Notes under the pieces: model-generated
Seen by the model: the letters and a program-made list of their open reading frames with translations, nothing else
Told to the model about the DNA's origin: nothing
Databases searched by the model: none
Assembly: GCA_050739575.1 (NCBI GenBank)
Contig: JBOIBN010000047.1
Coordinates: 1 to 19,225 of the forward strand
Length of the DNA stretch: 19,225 nucleotides
Direction of reading: 5' to 3'
Source of the DNA: JBOIBN01 sp050739575
GTDB lineage: Bacteria > Pseudomonadota > Gammaproteobacteria > JAKDMP01
Made by a program: the position numbers and the translations under genes
Shown here: positions 1 to 7,549 of the stretch, piece by piece
How the letters are laid out: each line of letters starts with the position of its first letter
Numbering within the stretch: position 1 is the first letter of the stretch

Positions 1-1785
1 GCCCGCATCGATGACTACATGCGCAAACAGCGGATAGTGATGTCCCGTGTCATACACAATCCCGTTCAGCGTCGCCGCACTGGACGATTGCAGTGCAAAG
101 TCCTGCGTCGTCGTGCCGCCGTCGGTCACCGTCACCGACACCGACTGCGGCTCATAGCCGAAGGCACTCGCCGTCTCCGTGTAGGTGCCCGTTGCCAGCG
201 TGATCGAGTACTGTCCATCACTGTTCGTGACGGTGGATCCACCGTCCGGCGTGAAGGTCAGTGTGGCCCCCGAAATCGGATTGCCGCTGCTCGAGTCCGT
301 CACCGTGCCGTTGACGACACCCGTCGGACCGGATATGGCACACACGTTGTAGCCCGGCAGCACCTGGACATTCTGAATCCCGGTAAAGGTGTTGCCCGAG
401 TCCATGCCGCCAATCGTGTAGAAACCGCAGGCGCCCGCCGCCCGATAGGTCGTCACGAGGTTGTTCGGCAGCATGCTCCAGCTGTTGCTCGCCACATCGT
501 AGCTCTGGCCCTGGTTGGTGATCGTGGCAAAGCCACCGGTCACCCCCATCGAGAACAGCAAGTGTCCGTCGGCGGTGGCAATCGCACTCATCCCCCAGTT
601 GTCGTAGGCCAGCGAGGCAATCTGCGTCCAGCTATTCGAGCCGGGGTTGTAGGCGTAGGCATCGGAGGTATCGCCGGTCCCCGCCGCGTTGACGCCGCCA
701 CCGCAGTAGACTTCGCCTTGGGTCCCTCCGCAGCCGGTCCAGGAAATGCCCTCGGGATAGTCCGCCGCCGTGCTCCAGCTGTCGGAGGACGGATCGTACA
801 CTTCCACCCCCGTCGTGCCCGGGCAGCTCGAGCTGTTGCCACAGCCGCCGATCACGTAGAGGTCGCCGCTCAACACCGCATAGCCCGGCGCTCCGCCGAC
901 CGACACGGTCATGCTCGCACCCGTGCTCCAAGTGCCCGAGGAGGGGTCATAGATGTAAAGCGTCGAGTTGTTGTTGCCCGAGGAGTCCCACCCCGCGGTC
1001 ACATAGAGCTTGCCGCCAATGAACGCACAGGCCGGCTTCTCCAGCCCCTCCGGCAGGCTCGCAATCGCGCTCCAGCTTTCAGAGGTCGGATCGTAGGCAT
1101 AGGCCGCGTCCGTAACCGCGACGTTGCTGTCGCCTCCTACCGAGTACACCGTTCCGCTCGACTCATCGGTCGCCGCACAATTGTCCAGCACAGGGATCGG
1201 GTAGTCGGCTACCGCCGACCAGGCCGCCGTGCTTTGGCTCGGCGCCAGTGCGGGCGGGGCCATCCAGGCTGGAACCGCAGATTGCCCCGACTTGCCCGAC
1301 TTCGTCAGGCGCGCCGGACTGAAGTGACCCGGCACCAGGTGCAGCGGCACTGTCTGGAACACACCGTTCACATAGCGTGCTACTGCCGCCGGGAGTTTCG
1401 GCACATCCGGAGAGCTGATGAACGTTTGTCCCTTGAGCGTGTAGTCGTTGATCATGATCAACAAGGCGTGCTCGTAGGTGCCGGTGCTCGCCTCGGTGTA
1501 GATCAGGGCACGGTTAGGGGTGATGTTCTTCACCGTGATCCCATGCTGTTTCAGAAACTGCACGACAGCATTCAACTGCGCCGCATGGTTCCGCTTCAGA
1601 CTGAAGGTGAGATTAAGGGTCGAGTCCTTGGGATGGTGCCCGACCAGGGTGGCCTGCTTCAGAAGTGCCGGTGCGCTCTTCTGATGATTTATCGTCATCA
1701 GACCGTCTGTCTGCGCAAGAGCGACGCCGGCACATAGGCCAAGTGCGGCCGTAGCCGCTACCAGTTTGGATCGCCAACTTTTCAC
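1..1785 (-). CDS. Secreted pro-kumamolisin/Kelch/carboxypeptidase-regulatory-like protein (5' part, runs off window)
   Basis: The first 595 codons of a large secreted protein are visible; the reading frame stays open to the left edge. The start is a GTG at 1785, 8 nt behind a strong AAGGAGG site (1794-1800). Residues 1-24 form a signal peptide ending VALAQ. Residues about 50-155 resemble the pro-kumamolisin activation domain of S53 peptidases (QFLKQHGITVKNI, then PNRALIY, then DVPKLPAAVARYVNGV), but the usual middle part is missing. Residues 200-475 hold five repeats of about 50 residues with the Kelch-like signature YDPxSxxW at 231, 279, 330, 379 and 429, predicting a beta-propeller. Residues 485-565 form a carboxypeptidase-regulatory-like beta-sandwich (GTVTDSSSGNPISGATLTF), and a second such unit starts near 573. 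No catalytic domain is visible; one may lie beyond the edge. Function is unknown; an extracellular or surface binding or peptidase role is inferred. Confidence 0.82.
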   Translation of the reverse strand, partial: MKSWRSKLVAATAALGLCAGVALAQTDGLMTINHQKSAPALLKQATLVGHHPKDSTLNLTFSLKRNHAAQLNAVVQFLKQHGITVKNITPNRALIYTEASTGTYEHALLIMINDYTLKGQTFISSPDVPKLPAAVARYVNGVFQTVPLHLVPGHFSPARLTKSGKSGQSAVPAWMAPPALAPSQSTAAWSAVADYPIPVLDNCAATDESSGTVYSVGGDSNVAVTDAAYAYDPTSESWSAIASLPEGLEKPACAFIGGKLYVTAGWDSSGNNNSTLYIYDPSSGTWSTGASMTVSVGGAPGYAVLSGDLYVIGGCGNSSSCPGTTGVEVYDPSSDSWSTAADYPEGISWTGCGGTQGEVYCGGGVNAAGTGDTSDAYAYNPGSNSWTQIASLAYDNWGMSAIATADGHLLFSMGVTGGFATITNQGQSYDVASNSWSMLPNNLVTTYRAAGACGFYTIGGMDSGNTFTGIQNVQVLPGYNVCAISGPTGVVNGTVTDSSSGNPISGATLTFTPDGGSTVTNSDGQYSITLATGTYTETASAFGYEPQSVSVTVTDGGTTTQDFALQSSSAATLNGIVYDTGHHYPLFAHVVIDAG

Positions 1786-1793
1786 TGTAAGAA

Positions 1794-1800
1794 CCTCCTT
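1794..1800 (-). promoter_or_regulatory. Strong Shine-Dalgarno deciding a GTG start
   Basis: On the minus strand the sequence reads AAGGAGG, then eight bases, then GTG at 1785. The codons that follow give a typical signal peptide (MKSWRSKLVAATAALG), so this GTG is the start of the secreted Kelch protein. Confidence 0.8.
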
Positions 1801-1845
1801 GAAATTTGACAATAAATAAATGAAACTCTGATCAATTGCAGCTTC

Positions 1846-1912
1846 GTGTTTCCCGCGAAGGTGGGAACCCAGCAAAATCAATTTTCTGGATATCCTTATC
1901 TTCGCGAGAACG
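1846..1912. repeat. Degenerate dispersed inverted repeat of the CCCGCGAAGG...CTGG...CTTCGCG type
   Basis: Outer arms CGCGAAG (1854-1860) and CTTCGCG (1900-1906) enclose inner arms CCAG (1869-1872) and CTGG (1886-1889), which are extended by AAA/TTT pairs. The layout matches the common proteobacterial intergenic repeat with consensus like CCCGCGAAGGCGGGAATCCAG followed by its inverse; the right arm here is decayed. It lies in the 5' untranslated region of the Kelch protein gene. The family assignment is from memory of that consensus. Confidence 0.55.
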
Positions 1913-1968
1913 CTAGCAGCGCCTCATGAAATCTCCACCCCTTGACACGTCCCCCGCCGCTACGGCAC

Positions 1969-2001
1969 AAAAAAAGCGATATCCTTTCGGAAATCGCTTT
2001 T
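1969..2001 (-). terminator. Intrinsic terminator with GAAA tetraloop and seven-T tail
   Basis: Read on the minus strand, the arms GCGAT-T-TCC and GGA-T-ATCGC pair around a GAAA tetraloop with one T-T mismatch, followed at once by TTTTTTT. The A tract opposite the T tail extends the stem on the 5' side. It would stop minus-strand transcription after the purF-glycerate kinase operon, or end a short transcript made in the gap 2002-2263. The plus-strand reading has only four T after the stem, so the minus orientation is preferred. Confidence 0.8.
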
Positions 2002-2263
2002 ATGAACCGCTTTCGATCTGGAACGATGTCGGGACCAGGGTCACAAAGAACCCAATCAGCGGATAGTAAATACCCGCCGGCCGTCTTGGACTTATAGATA
2101 TCCCTCCGGCTCGCCTCTCCGGCTTGGCATGAAGTTATCATTTTTATTATTTGATTTATCACGGTTTTCTAAGGTCTTCTCCTGAAAGCCTTCCTGACTG
2201 ATTTTTTTGTTCACTTGCCAACTAAAATTACGCCGTAAACGCTAGTCGAAACTTCAACATTTG
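2002..2263 (-). other. Unexplained lower-GC intergenic stretch with several small hairpins
   Basis: No convincing gene is present. The region is AT-rich at 2130-2260 (oligo-A/T runs) and GC-richer at 2005-2130. On the minus strand a hairpin GCGGGTA-TTTAC-TATCCGC lies at 2058-2076, and the motif AGCCGGAG occurs twice within 20 nt around 2110-2130. The intrinsic terminator follows. An open frame in this part reads AGIYYPLIGFFVTLVPTSF and then a stop just before the terminator, but it has no ATG, GTG or TTG start after the preceding stop, so it may be a gene remnant. The layout could also be a terminated small RNA or leader. I recognise no riboswitch core. Confidence 0.4.
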
Positions 2264-3490
2264 TCAAGCTTTATTAACGGTTCCCGTTTTCAAGGCAATC
2301 AGGAGATCGTTGACGTGGGTGCCAGTTGGGCCAGTGTAAACAAGGTCGCCGCTCGCGGCGAGAAAGCTGCCGGCATCAGCGGTTGCCAACGCATGCTCGG
2401 GATCCAGTCCTTGTCCTCGGCCACGGACCACAGTGCCACCGTCCACGCAGGCGCCGGCTACGGGCTCCGTTCCGTCCCGGCCGTCGCTGCCGGCAACGAG
2501 AAGCCAGCAATCGCATCGGCCTTCGATTGCAAGCGCCGCCGTGAGCGCGAGATGTTGACAACGTCCGCCGCGACCCGGCAGGGCGGGCAACCGCACCGCG
2601 GGCTCGCCGCCACGAACATAAAGCCCCGGCTCCGCGGCCGCGAGTTCGGCGCCGATCCGTGTGCCGAGTTCGGCCGCCTCACCGCTCAATGTATCCCCTG
2701 CCCTTGCACCGTGTCGCACGAGATACGCTACCGCTTCTTCGTTGCCCGCGAGGCGATTCAAACGGATCAGCGGTACATTCCCTGCGGCCGACCTTCTGCA
2801 CAATCGCTCGCGCAACCAATCGGGTAAGGAGGGCCACTCGCGGGGCGACGGCAGACTCAGCGGCCCGCTGCCGACCCAACCGAGTTCGCCTCCGGGTACA
2901 TCGCAAAGAATCCAGGCACCGATCTCGCGATTCCCAAGCAATCGCGCAACGCCCCCGCCCTTGAGTCGCGAAAAACCAACCCGTACGCGGTTCATGTCCT
3001 CGATCGGCAAGCCACTCGCGAGCAGCCAAGCGTTGGCCCGGCGCAGAAATTCGACGTCGATGCCAAGGTTGGGCAGTTCGATGCAGGCCGACGCACCGCC
3101 GGAAAGCAGCACCGCCACCGACGCGCTCGCCGGCAATGATTCTACGAAGCGTGCGAGCGCCTCACCGGCCGCGATACTCGCCGTATCGGGCAGCGGATGC
3201 GCGCCCCAGTGGCGCTCGAACGGAGCAGCGTCCGGTAACTCGCCGGTGGCGTAGCCGCGCGGTGCAGAAAGAAACCCGGCGACGAGACGAGTACCAAGCG
3301 CGCGTACCGCACCTGCCGCCAGCGCCTCGCCGGCCTTGCCAAGTGCGATCACATGAGAATAGTCGGCACCGTGCAGCGCGCGTTCGATCAGACGATCCGC
3401 ACGTACCGACAGGAGCGCATCCCGAAACAGGCCGAGTAAACGTTCACGTGGAGCCGAATCCGAACGTCCGTCAGGTTTCGTTGAGGACAT
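2264..3490 (-). CDS. Glycerate 2-kinase, MOFRL family
   Basis: This is a 408-residue protein of the DUF4147/MOFRL glycerate kinase family (GckA/TtuD type), which phosphorylates D-glycerate to 2-phosphoglycerate with ATP in the cytoplasm. Visible family motifs are GKAGEALAAG (51-60), LLSGGASA (128-135), SRLKGGG (174-180), AGSDGRDG (333-340) and TGPTGTHVNDL (386-396). The motif usually written GGRNQE reads GGRCQH (308-313). The start chosen is ATG 3490, which overlaps the purF stop region by 20 nt and gives MSSTKPDG; an upstream in-frame ATG at 3535 would add 15 basic residues wholly inside purF. No strong ribosome site is visible, so translational coupling to purF is inferred. It is the last gene of the operon, and the intrinsic terminator lies about 260 nt downstream. 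Hydroxypyruvate reductase is a frequent mis-annotation of this family. Confidence 0.85.
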   Translation of the reverse strand: MSSTKPDGRSDSAPRERLLGLFRDALLSVRADRLIERALHGADYSHVIALGKAGEALAAGAVRALGTRLVAGFLSAPRGYATGELPDAAPFERHWGAHPLPDTASIAAGEALARFVESLPASASVAVLLSGGASACIELPNLGIDVEFLRRANAWLLASGLPIEDMNRVRVGFSRLKGGGVARLLGNREIGAWILCDVPGGELGWVGSGPLSLPSPREWPSLPDWLRERLCRRSAAGNVPLIRLNRLAGNEEAVAYLVRHGARAGDTLSGEAAELGTRIGAELAAAEPGLYVRGGEPAVRLPALPGRGGRCQHLALTAALAIEGRCDCWLLVAGSDGRDGTEPVAGACVDGGTVVRGRGQGLDPEHALATADAGSFLAASGDLVYTGPTGTHVNDLLIALKTGTVNKA

Positions 3491-4976
3491 CCACAAGTTC
3501 GGCGCGTGCCTGTGCGCGCTTGCGCGCATCCGCACGTTCGGTGGCGAGTTCGGCGAGATAATCGGCAGTCACGTCGCCGGTAATGTAGCGGCCGCTGAAG
3601 CACGAATCCTCGAATGCCTTGAGGTTCGGGTTGCCTTCGCGCACCGCTTCGGCGAGATCGTCGAGATCCTGATAAATCAACCAGTCCGAACCAATATAGG
3701 CGTTGATCTCTTCCACCGTGCGTTCGTGGGCAATCAATTCGGCGGCAGCCGGCATGTCTATCCCGTACACGTTCGGGAAGCGCACGGGCGGCGCCGCGGA
3801 AGCGAAATAGACCTTGTGTGCGCCAGCCCGCCGCGCCATCTCCACGATCTGCCGCGAGGTCGTGCCGCGCACGATCGAATCGTCCACCAGCAGCACGTTC
3901 TTGCCGCGGAATTCGAGTTCGATCGCATTAAGTTTGTGACGCACGGAACGCTGACGTTCCTCCTGTCCGGGCATGATGAAAGTGCGTCCTATGTAGCGGT
4001 TCTTCACAAACCCCTCACGGAATTCGACGCCGAGTTTCTGGGCCAGCGGCAACGCCGAGGCGCGGCTGGTTTCGGGTATCGGAATGACCGCGTCAATGTC
4101 GTGACGCGGGCGTTCGCGGAGAATCTTCTCGGCGAGCTTCTCGCCCATGCGCAAGCGCGCCTTGTACACGGACACGTCGTTCATCATCGAATCGGGCCGG
4201 GCCAGATACACGTACTCGAAGAGGCACGGGCGGGCCACCGCCTCCTTCGCCATCACGCGGGCATACAACCGTCCGTTCTGCTCGATGTAGATCGCCTCCC
4301 CCGGCGCCACGTCGCGCAGACGCTCGAAGCCGAGGATGTCGAGCGCGACGCTTTCGGAAGCGATCATGTATTCCGGTCCGCCGTCCACGTTGCGCTGGCC
4401 AAGTACGAGCGGGCGGATCCCGTATGGATCGCGGAACGCAACGAGGCCCTGCCCGACGATCATCGCGACGACCGCGTAAGCGCCACGGCAACGTTCATGC
4501 ACGGCGGCCACGGCCTGGAACACATCTTCGGCCCGCACCTTGAGCGAAGCCGAACGCGCCAACTCGTGCGCGAAGACGTTCAGCACCACTTCGGAATCGG
4601 AACTGGTATTCAGGTGGCGGCGATCGGAACGGTAGATGAGTTCCGCGAGCGTCTTGGCATTGGTGAGATTGCCATTGTGAGCAAGTCCGATGCCGAACGG
4701 CGAATTGGTATAAAGCGGCTGCGCCTCGTCGGCCCCGAGCCCGCCCGCAGTCGGATAACGGCAATGGCCAATGCCCATCGTGCCGATAAGTTTCAGCATG
4801 TGCCGGGCCTGGAACACGTCGCGCACGAGACCGTTCGCCTTGCGCAAATAAAAGTGCCGGTCCGCCGAGGTCATGATCCCGGCGGCGTCCTGGCCACGAT
4901 GTTGAAGCACCGTCAACGCTTCGTAAAGCGATTCGTTGACCGGCGTTTTGCCGACGATACCTACGACACCACACAT
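3471..4976 (-). CDS. purF: Amidophosphoribosyltransferase
   Basis: This 501-residue enzyme catalyses the first committed step of purine synthesis: PRPP plus glutamine gives phosphoribosylamine. The N-terminus MCGVVGIVG exposes the catalytic Cys2 after Met removal. The glutaminase half contains QHRGQDAAG (25-33), GHCRYPT (70-76) and AHNGNLTN (99-106). The phosphoribosyltransferase half carries the PRPP loop VLLVDDSIVRGTTS (361-374). The length equals the usual 500-510. A GAGGAGGA site lies 7 nt before the ATG, and the gap after cvpA is 13 nt. The cvpA-purF pairing is conserved in gammaproteobacteria. Nothing odd apart from the 20-nt overlap with the glycerate kinase gene, which takes the place where metZ is often found in pseudomonads. 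Confidence 0.98.
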   Translation of the reverse strand: MCGVVGIVGKTPVNESLYEALTVLQHRGQDAAGIMTSADRHFYLRKANGLVRDVFQARHMLKLIGTMGIGHCRYPTAGGLGADEAQPLYTNSPFGIGLAHNGNLTNAKTLAELIYRSDRRHLNTSSDSEVVLNVFAHELARSASLKVRAEDVFQAVAAVHERCRGAYAVVAMIVGQGLVAFRDPYGIRPLVLGQRNVDGGPEYMIASESVALDILGFERLRDVAPGEAIYIEQNGRLYARVMAKEAVARPCLFEYVYLARPDSMMNDVSVYKARLRMGEKLAEKILRERPRHDIDAVIPIPETSRASALPLAQKLGVEFREGFVKNRYIGRTFIMPGQEERQRSVRHKLNAIELEFRGKNVLLVDDSIVRGTTSRQIVEMARRAGAHKVYFASAAPPVRFPNVYGIDMPAAAELIAHERTVEEINAYIGSDWLIYQDLDDLAEAVREGNPNLKAFEDSCFSGRYITGDVTADYLAELATERADARKRAQARAELVDVLNET

Positions 4977-4989
4977 CGCTTCATCCTCC

Positions 4990-5496
4990 TCATGCCTTCT
5001 TTACGAGTTGACCGCCCTTCTTTTCGAGCTGACTGCGCGGCAGATGCTGCGCGATCCAGGCGGCGACAGGCTGCGCGTACGGGATAAGCTTCGACTGCTG
5101 CCACCAGGGCTGCTTCGGCACTTGCGTGAACGAAGCCAGCACGACCAGCACGGCCACGAAGACGTACCCGCGCACGATTCCGAAAAATAATCCAAACCCG
5201 CGGTCCACCGGACCCAAACCGGTGCGCTCGACCAGACTGCCGGCGACATGAGCGAGTATCAAACCGAAGATCAACGTCAATGCGAAGAGACCCGCAAATG
5301 CGAGCACAACGCGCAACTGTGCGTCGTGCACCCAGGGGGCGATCAGGTGGGCTCCGGGTTCGACAAATATCGCCGCGACAACAAATCCACCAATCCAGCC
5401 CGCAAGCGACAATGCCTCACGTACGAAACCGCGGATAAGCCCCAACAGCGCCGAGACAACGACGATTGCAACGATGACATAGTCGGCCCAGTTCAT
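4990..5496 (-). CDS. cvpA: CvpA family inner-membrane protein
   Basis: The 168-residue protein has four hydrophobic segments at about 4-22, 31-46, 63-83 and 103-123, and the N-terminal pattern MNWADYVIVAIVVVSALLGL-IRGFVREA typical of CvpA (colicin V production protein family). CvpA is an inner-membrane protein linked to envelope maintenance; its exact biochemical role is unsettled. The C-terminus is basic and cytoplasmic (LEKKGGQLVKKA). The ATG overlaps the stop of the upstream SPOR gene by 4 nt (ATGA), and purF follows after 13 nt. Confidence 0.95.
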   Translation of the reverse strand: MNWADYVIVAIVVVSALLGLIRGFVREALSLAGWIGGFVVAAIFVEPGAHLIAPWVHDAQLRVVLAFAGLFALTLIFGLILAHVAGSLVERTGLGPVDRGFGLFFGIVRGYVFVAVLVVLASFTQVPKQPWWQQSKLIPYAQPVAAWIAQHLPRSQLEKKGGQLVKKA

Positions 5497-6260
5497 CCGC
5501 CTTGATCGCCGAGTTGACGCACGACCGCCTTGGTCCGACTCACGGCTGCGACCGACGATACCTTCGCCCGTGCCGCGGCGGCACTCGGGTACGGCCCCGC
5601 CATCACCCGATAATAAGTCGTGCCGCCGACTACATGCGGCGAAAGGAAAGCGCTGACTCCGGCCTGCAGGAGCTTGGCGCGGAGTGCCTCGGCAGTTTTG
5701 CGGTCGGGGAAACTCGCGGCCTGCACACCCCAGCCCGCCGTGGGAACAGCGGCAACCGAGCCGGCCGCGGGAGGCTGTGGATTTACGCTGCCACGCGTCG
5801 GCGATTCCGCGCTTGCTCTCGATGCCGTCGGCGCGCGCTTCGCCGGATTCAGGGGCGGAAGATCGTATAGCGACTTATCGGCCTTCGACGCAGCACTCAA
5901 TGCGACGCTTGGAGTCGTTGCCGGCGTCGGTGAAGCCCGCGGCGCGCGCCGCACCGAATTCAAGGGCGGCAAATCGTACAGCGACTTATCGGCTTTCGAC
6001 GCGGCGCTCGATGCAGCGCCTGGAGCGGTTGCCGGCGTCGGTGCGGCCCGCGGCGCGCTCTTCGCCGGATTCAGGGGCGGAAGATTGTAGAGGGACTGAT
6101 CGGCGTACGGCGCAACATCCGGAACGGTCGAAACAAGCGGTGCCAGTACCGGCGCCGGACGCTCGATTTCGCGCGGTGCACGTACCTGCGCTACCAGCCA
6201 CGGAATGACGATAATCGCCACTATCACGACGGCTATCGCCCCGATGATCCGTTCGCGCAC
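5493..6260 (-). CDS. dedD: SPOR-domain inner-membrane protein (DedD-like) with internal repeats
   Basis: The 255-residue protein has a single N-terminal membrane segment (about 5-24), a Pro/Ala-rich periplasmic linker and a C-terminal SPOR domain (about 176-251; WGVQAASFPDRKTAEAL, YYRVMAGPYPS). SPOR domains bind denuded peptidoglycan at the division septum, and DedD in Escherichia coli helps cell constriction. The linker contains a repeat of 37 residues starting SLYxLPPLN at residues 56, 93 and 130 (two full copies and one partial). The start is GTG at 6260, overlapping the folC stop by 1 nt (TAGTG). The position between folC and cvpA is the standard dedD location. The symbol rests on domain layout and synteny. 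Confidence 0.88.
   Translation of the reverse strand: MRERIIGAIAVVIVAIIVIPWLVAQVRAPREIERPAPVLAPLVSTVPDVAPYADQSLYNLPPLNPAKSAPRAAPTPATAPGAASSAASKADKSLYDLPPLNSVRRAPRASPTPATTPSVALSAASKADKSLYDLPPLNPAKRAPTASRASAESPTRGSVNPQPPAAGSVAAVPTAGWGVQAASFPDRKTAEALRAKLLQAGVSAFLSPHVVGGTTYYRVMAGPYPSAAAARAKVSSVAAVSRTKAVVRQLGDQGG
5823..6095 (-). repeat. 111-bp in-frame tandem repeat in the SPOR protein gene
   Basis: The repeat encodes the 37-residue unit beginning SLYNLPPLN / SLYDLPPLN. Unit starts are at codons 56, 93 and 130; the third copy is cut short after about 17 residues. The plus strand shows the matching GCGACTTATCGGC blocks near 5868 and 5981. The copies differ at several codons, so the repeat is not a fresh duplication. 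Confidence 0.85.
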
Positions 6261-7549
6261 TATCCCGCCTCCTGCGCCGGAATTTTGCCGGTATCGAGCG
6301 CCTCTCCAACGGTATGGAAGGAGCCGAATACCACGATGCGATCGCCCGGCCGCGCTTCTTTCAGCGCCGCCGTCACGGCCACCTTGATATTTTCACACAG
6401 CACTGGGTCAGCGATCGCCGTTCCCATGCGCGTGGCCAGCTCCGCCGCGCTCTGCCCGCGACGTCCTTCCAGTGTGCCAATGAACCAGCGCGAAACATGA
6501 GGCGCAAGCAGGCTTCCGACAGCGGCGGCATCCTTGTCGCGGAGCATGCCGAAAACGGCCAGTGTCCGCCGTGGTTCCGCGACCGCAAGCCAAGCCGCCA
6601 AGCTTGCCGCGGCCTGCGGATTGTGGGCGACGTCAAGCACCCATTCGACCTCGCCGCAGCGGCGATCGATCCGGCCCGGCAGCCGGGCCGCGGCGAGCGC
6701 CTCCGCGAGCCACGGGGTCGGTGGCAGTGGACCGTCATCGAAGGCTTCCAGCAGGGCCAGCGCGACAGCCACATTATCGCGTTGCCGCCACCCCGCGATC
6801 GGGGGCTCCGGAAAGGGTCCGCGTTCAAGTTCCCCGCTGCGATAAAACCAGCCTTCTGGCGTCGCCCGCACGTCGAAATCCACTCCGATACGGCGAATCT
6901 CTGCACCCATGGCTTGCGCGGTGCCCAGCAACCCGTCCGGCGGATCGCGCTCACCGATAATGGCGGGACGCCCCGAGCGGAAAATACCGGCCTTTTCGTG
7001 CCCGATCCGGTCGCGGTCATTGCCCAGCCATTCCTGATGATCGAGGCCGATGGAAACCACGGCTGCCGCCTCGGCATCGAGCGCATTGACGGCATCGAGC
7101 CGCCCGCCCAGACCTACTTCGAGCACGGCAACACGCACTCTGGTCTCGCGAAACACTTCAAGCGCCGCGGCGGTGCCGAACTCGAAATAGGTAAGCGGGA
7201 TGTCGCCACCCGCCGCTTCCACGACCTCGAAGGCACGAACCAGCTCGCCCGGCTCGACCGGATGTCCATCCATAGCAATTCGCTCGCGGTAATGGCCCAG
7301 ATGCGGTGAGGTATAGGCACCGACGCCTCCGCGCCCTTCGGCCGCCAGAAACGCGGCAAGATAGGTGACCACCGAGCCCTTGCCATTCGTGCCCCCCACT
7401 GTCAGCACGGGAAACGGCGGCGGGCAAAGTCTCATGCGGCCCAGGACCGTAGCGATACGCTCGAGGCCCGGCTCGATCCGCGTCGGATCGCGCTTCTCCA
7501 GTCGGTCAAGCCAAGCGGCAAGCGCCGCTTCGGTTCCGCTGTCGCTCAC
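6260..7549 (-). CDS. folC: Bifunctional dihydrofolate synthase/folylpolyglutamate synthase
   Basis: The 429-residue Mur-ligase-family enzyme adds L-glutamate to dihydropteroate and then to tetrahydrofolate, using ATP, in the cytoplasm. The P-loop GGTNGKGS is at 52-59, SPHLGHYRERI at 81-91, GLDHQEWLG at 168-176, EKAGIFR at 185-191 and DVAHNP at 306-311. The length is normal. The start is GTG at 7549, overlapping the accD stop by 4 nt (GTGA), and the gene ends in a 1-nt overlap with the SPOR gene. The accD-folC-dedD-cvpA-purF order is the conserved one, which points to a single transcript. Confidence 0.96.
   Translation of the reverse strand: MSDSGTEAALAAWLDRLEKRDPTRIEPGLERIATVLGRMRLCPPPFPVLTVGGTNGKGSVVTYLAAFLAAEGRGGVGAYTSPHLGHYRERIAMDGHPVEPGELVRAFEVVEAAGGDIPLTYFEFGTAAALEVFRETRVRVAVLEVGLGGRLDAVNALDAEAAAVVSIGLDHQEWLGNDRDRIGHEKAGIFRSGRPAIIGERDPPDGLLGTAQAMGAEIRRIGVDFDVRATPEGWFYRSGELERGPFPEPPIAGWRQRDNVAVALALLEAFDDGPLPPTPWLAEALAAARLPGRIDRRCGEVEWVLDVAHNPQAAASLAAWLAVAEPRRTLAVFGMLRDKDAAAVGSLLAPHVSRWFIGTLEGRRGQSAAELATRMGTAIADPVLCENIKVAVTAALKEARPGDRIVVFGSFHTVGEALDTGKIPAQEAG

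Noticed and set aside
1822..1832. GAAACTCTGAT, an 11-base match to the end of the two-hairpin element
   Set aside because: The match stops there, and no partner end, second hairpin or internal similarity is found nearby, so it is probably chance.
1942..1970. TTGACA on the plus strand as a -35 promoter box
   Set aside because: The sequence 17 nt downstream is GCACAA, not a -10 box, and no plus-strand gene follows.
1896..2162. An 88-residue minus-strand open frame
   Set aside because: It runs straight through the intrinsic terminator hairpin, shows no domain, signal or ribosome site, and has atypical composition; it looks like a chance frame.
3726..5087. Long plus-strand open frames opposite purF, fimV, truA and asd
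   Set aside because: They lie antisense to firmly identified genes, have His/Arg-rich translations without domains, and are the usual by-product of high GC third-codon positions.
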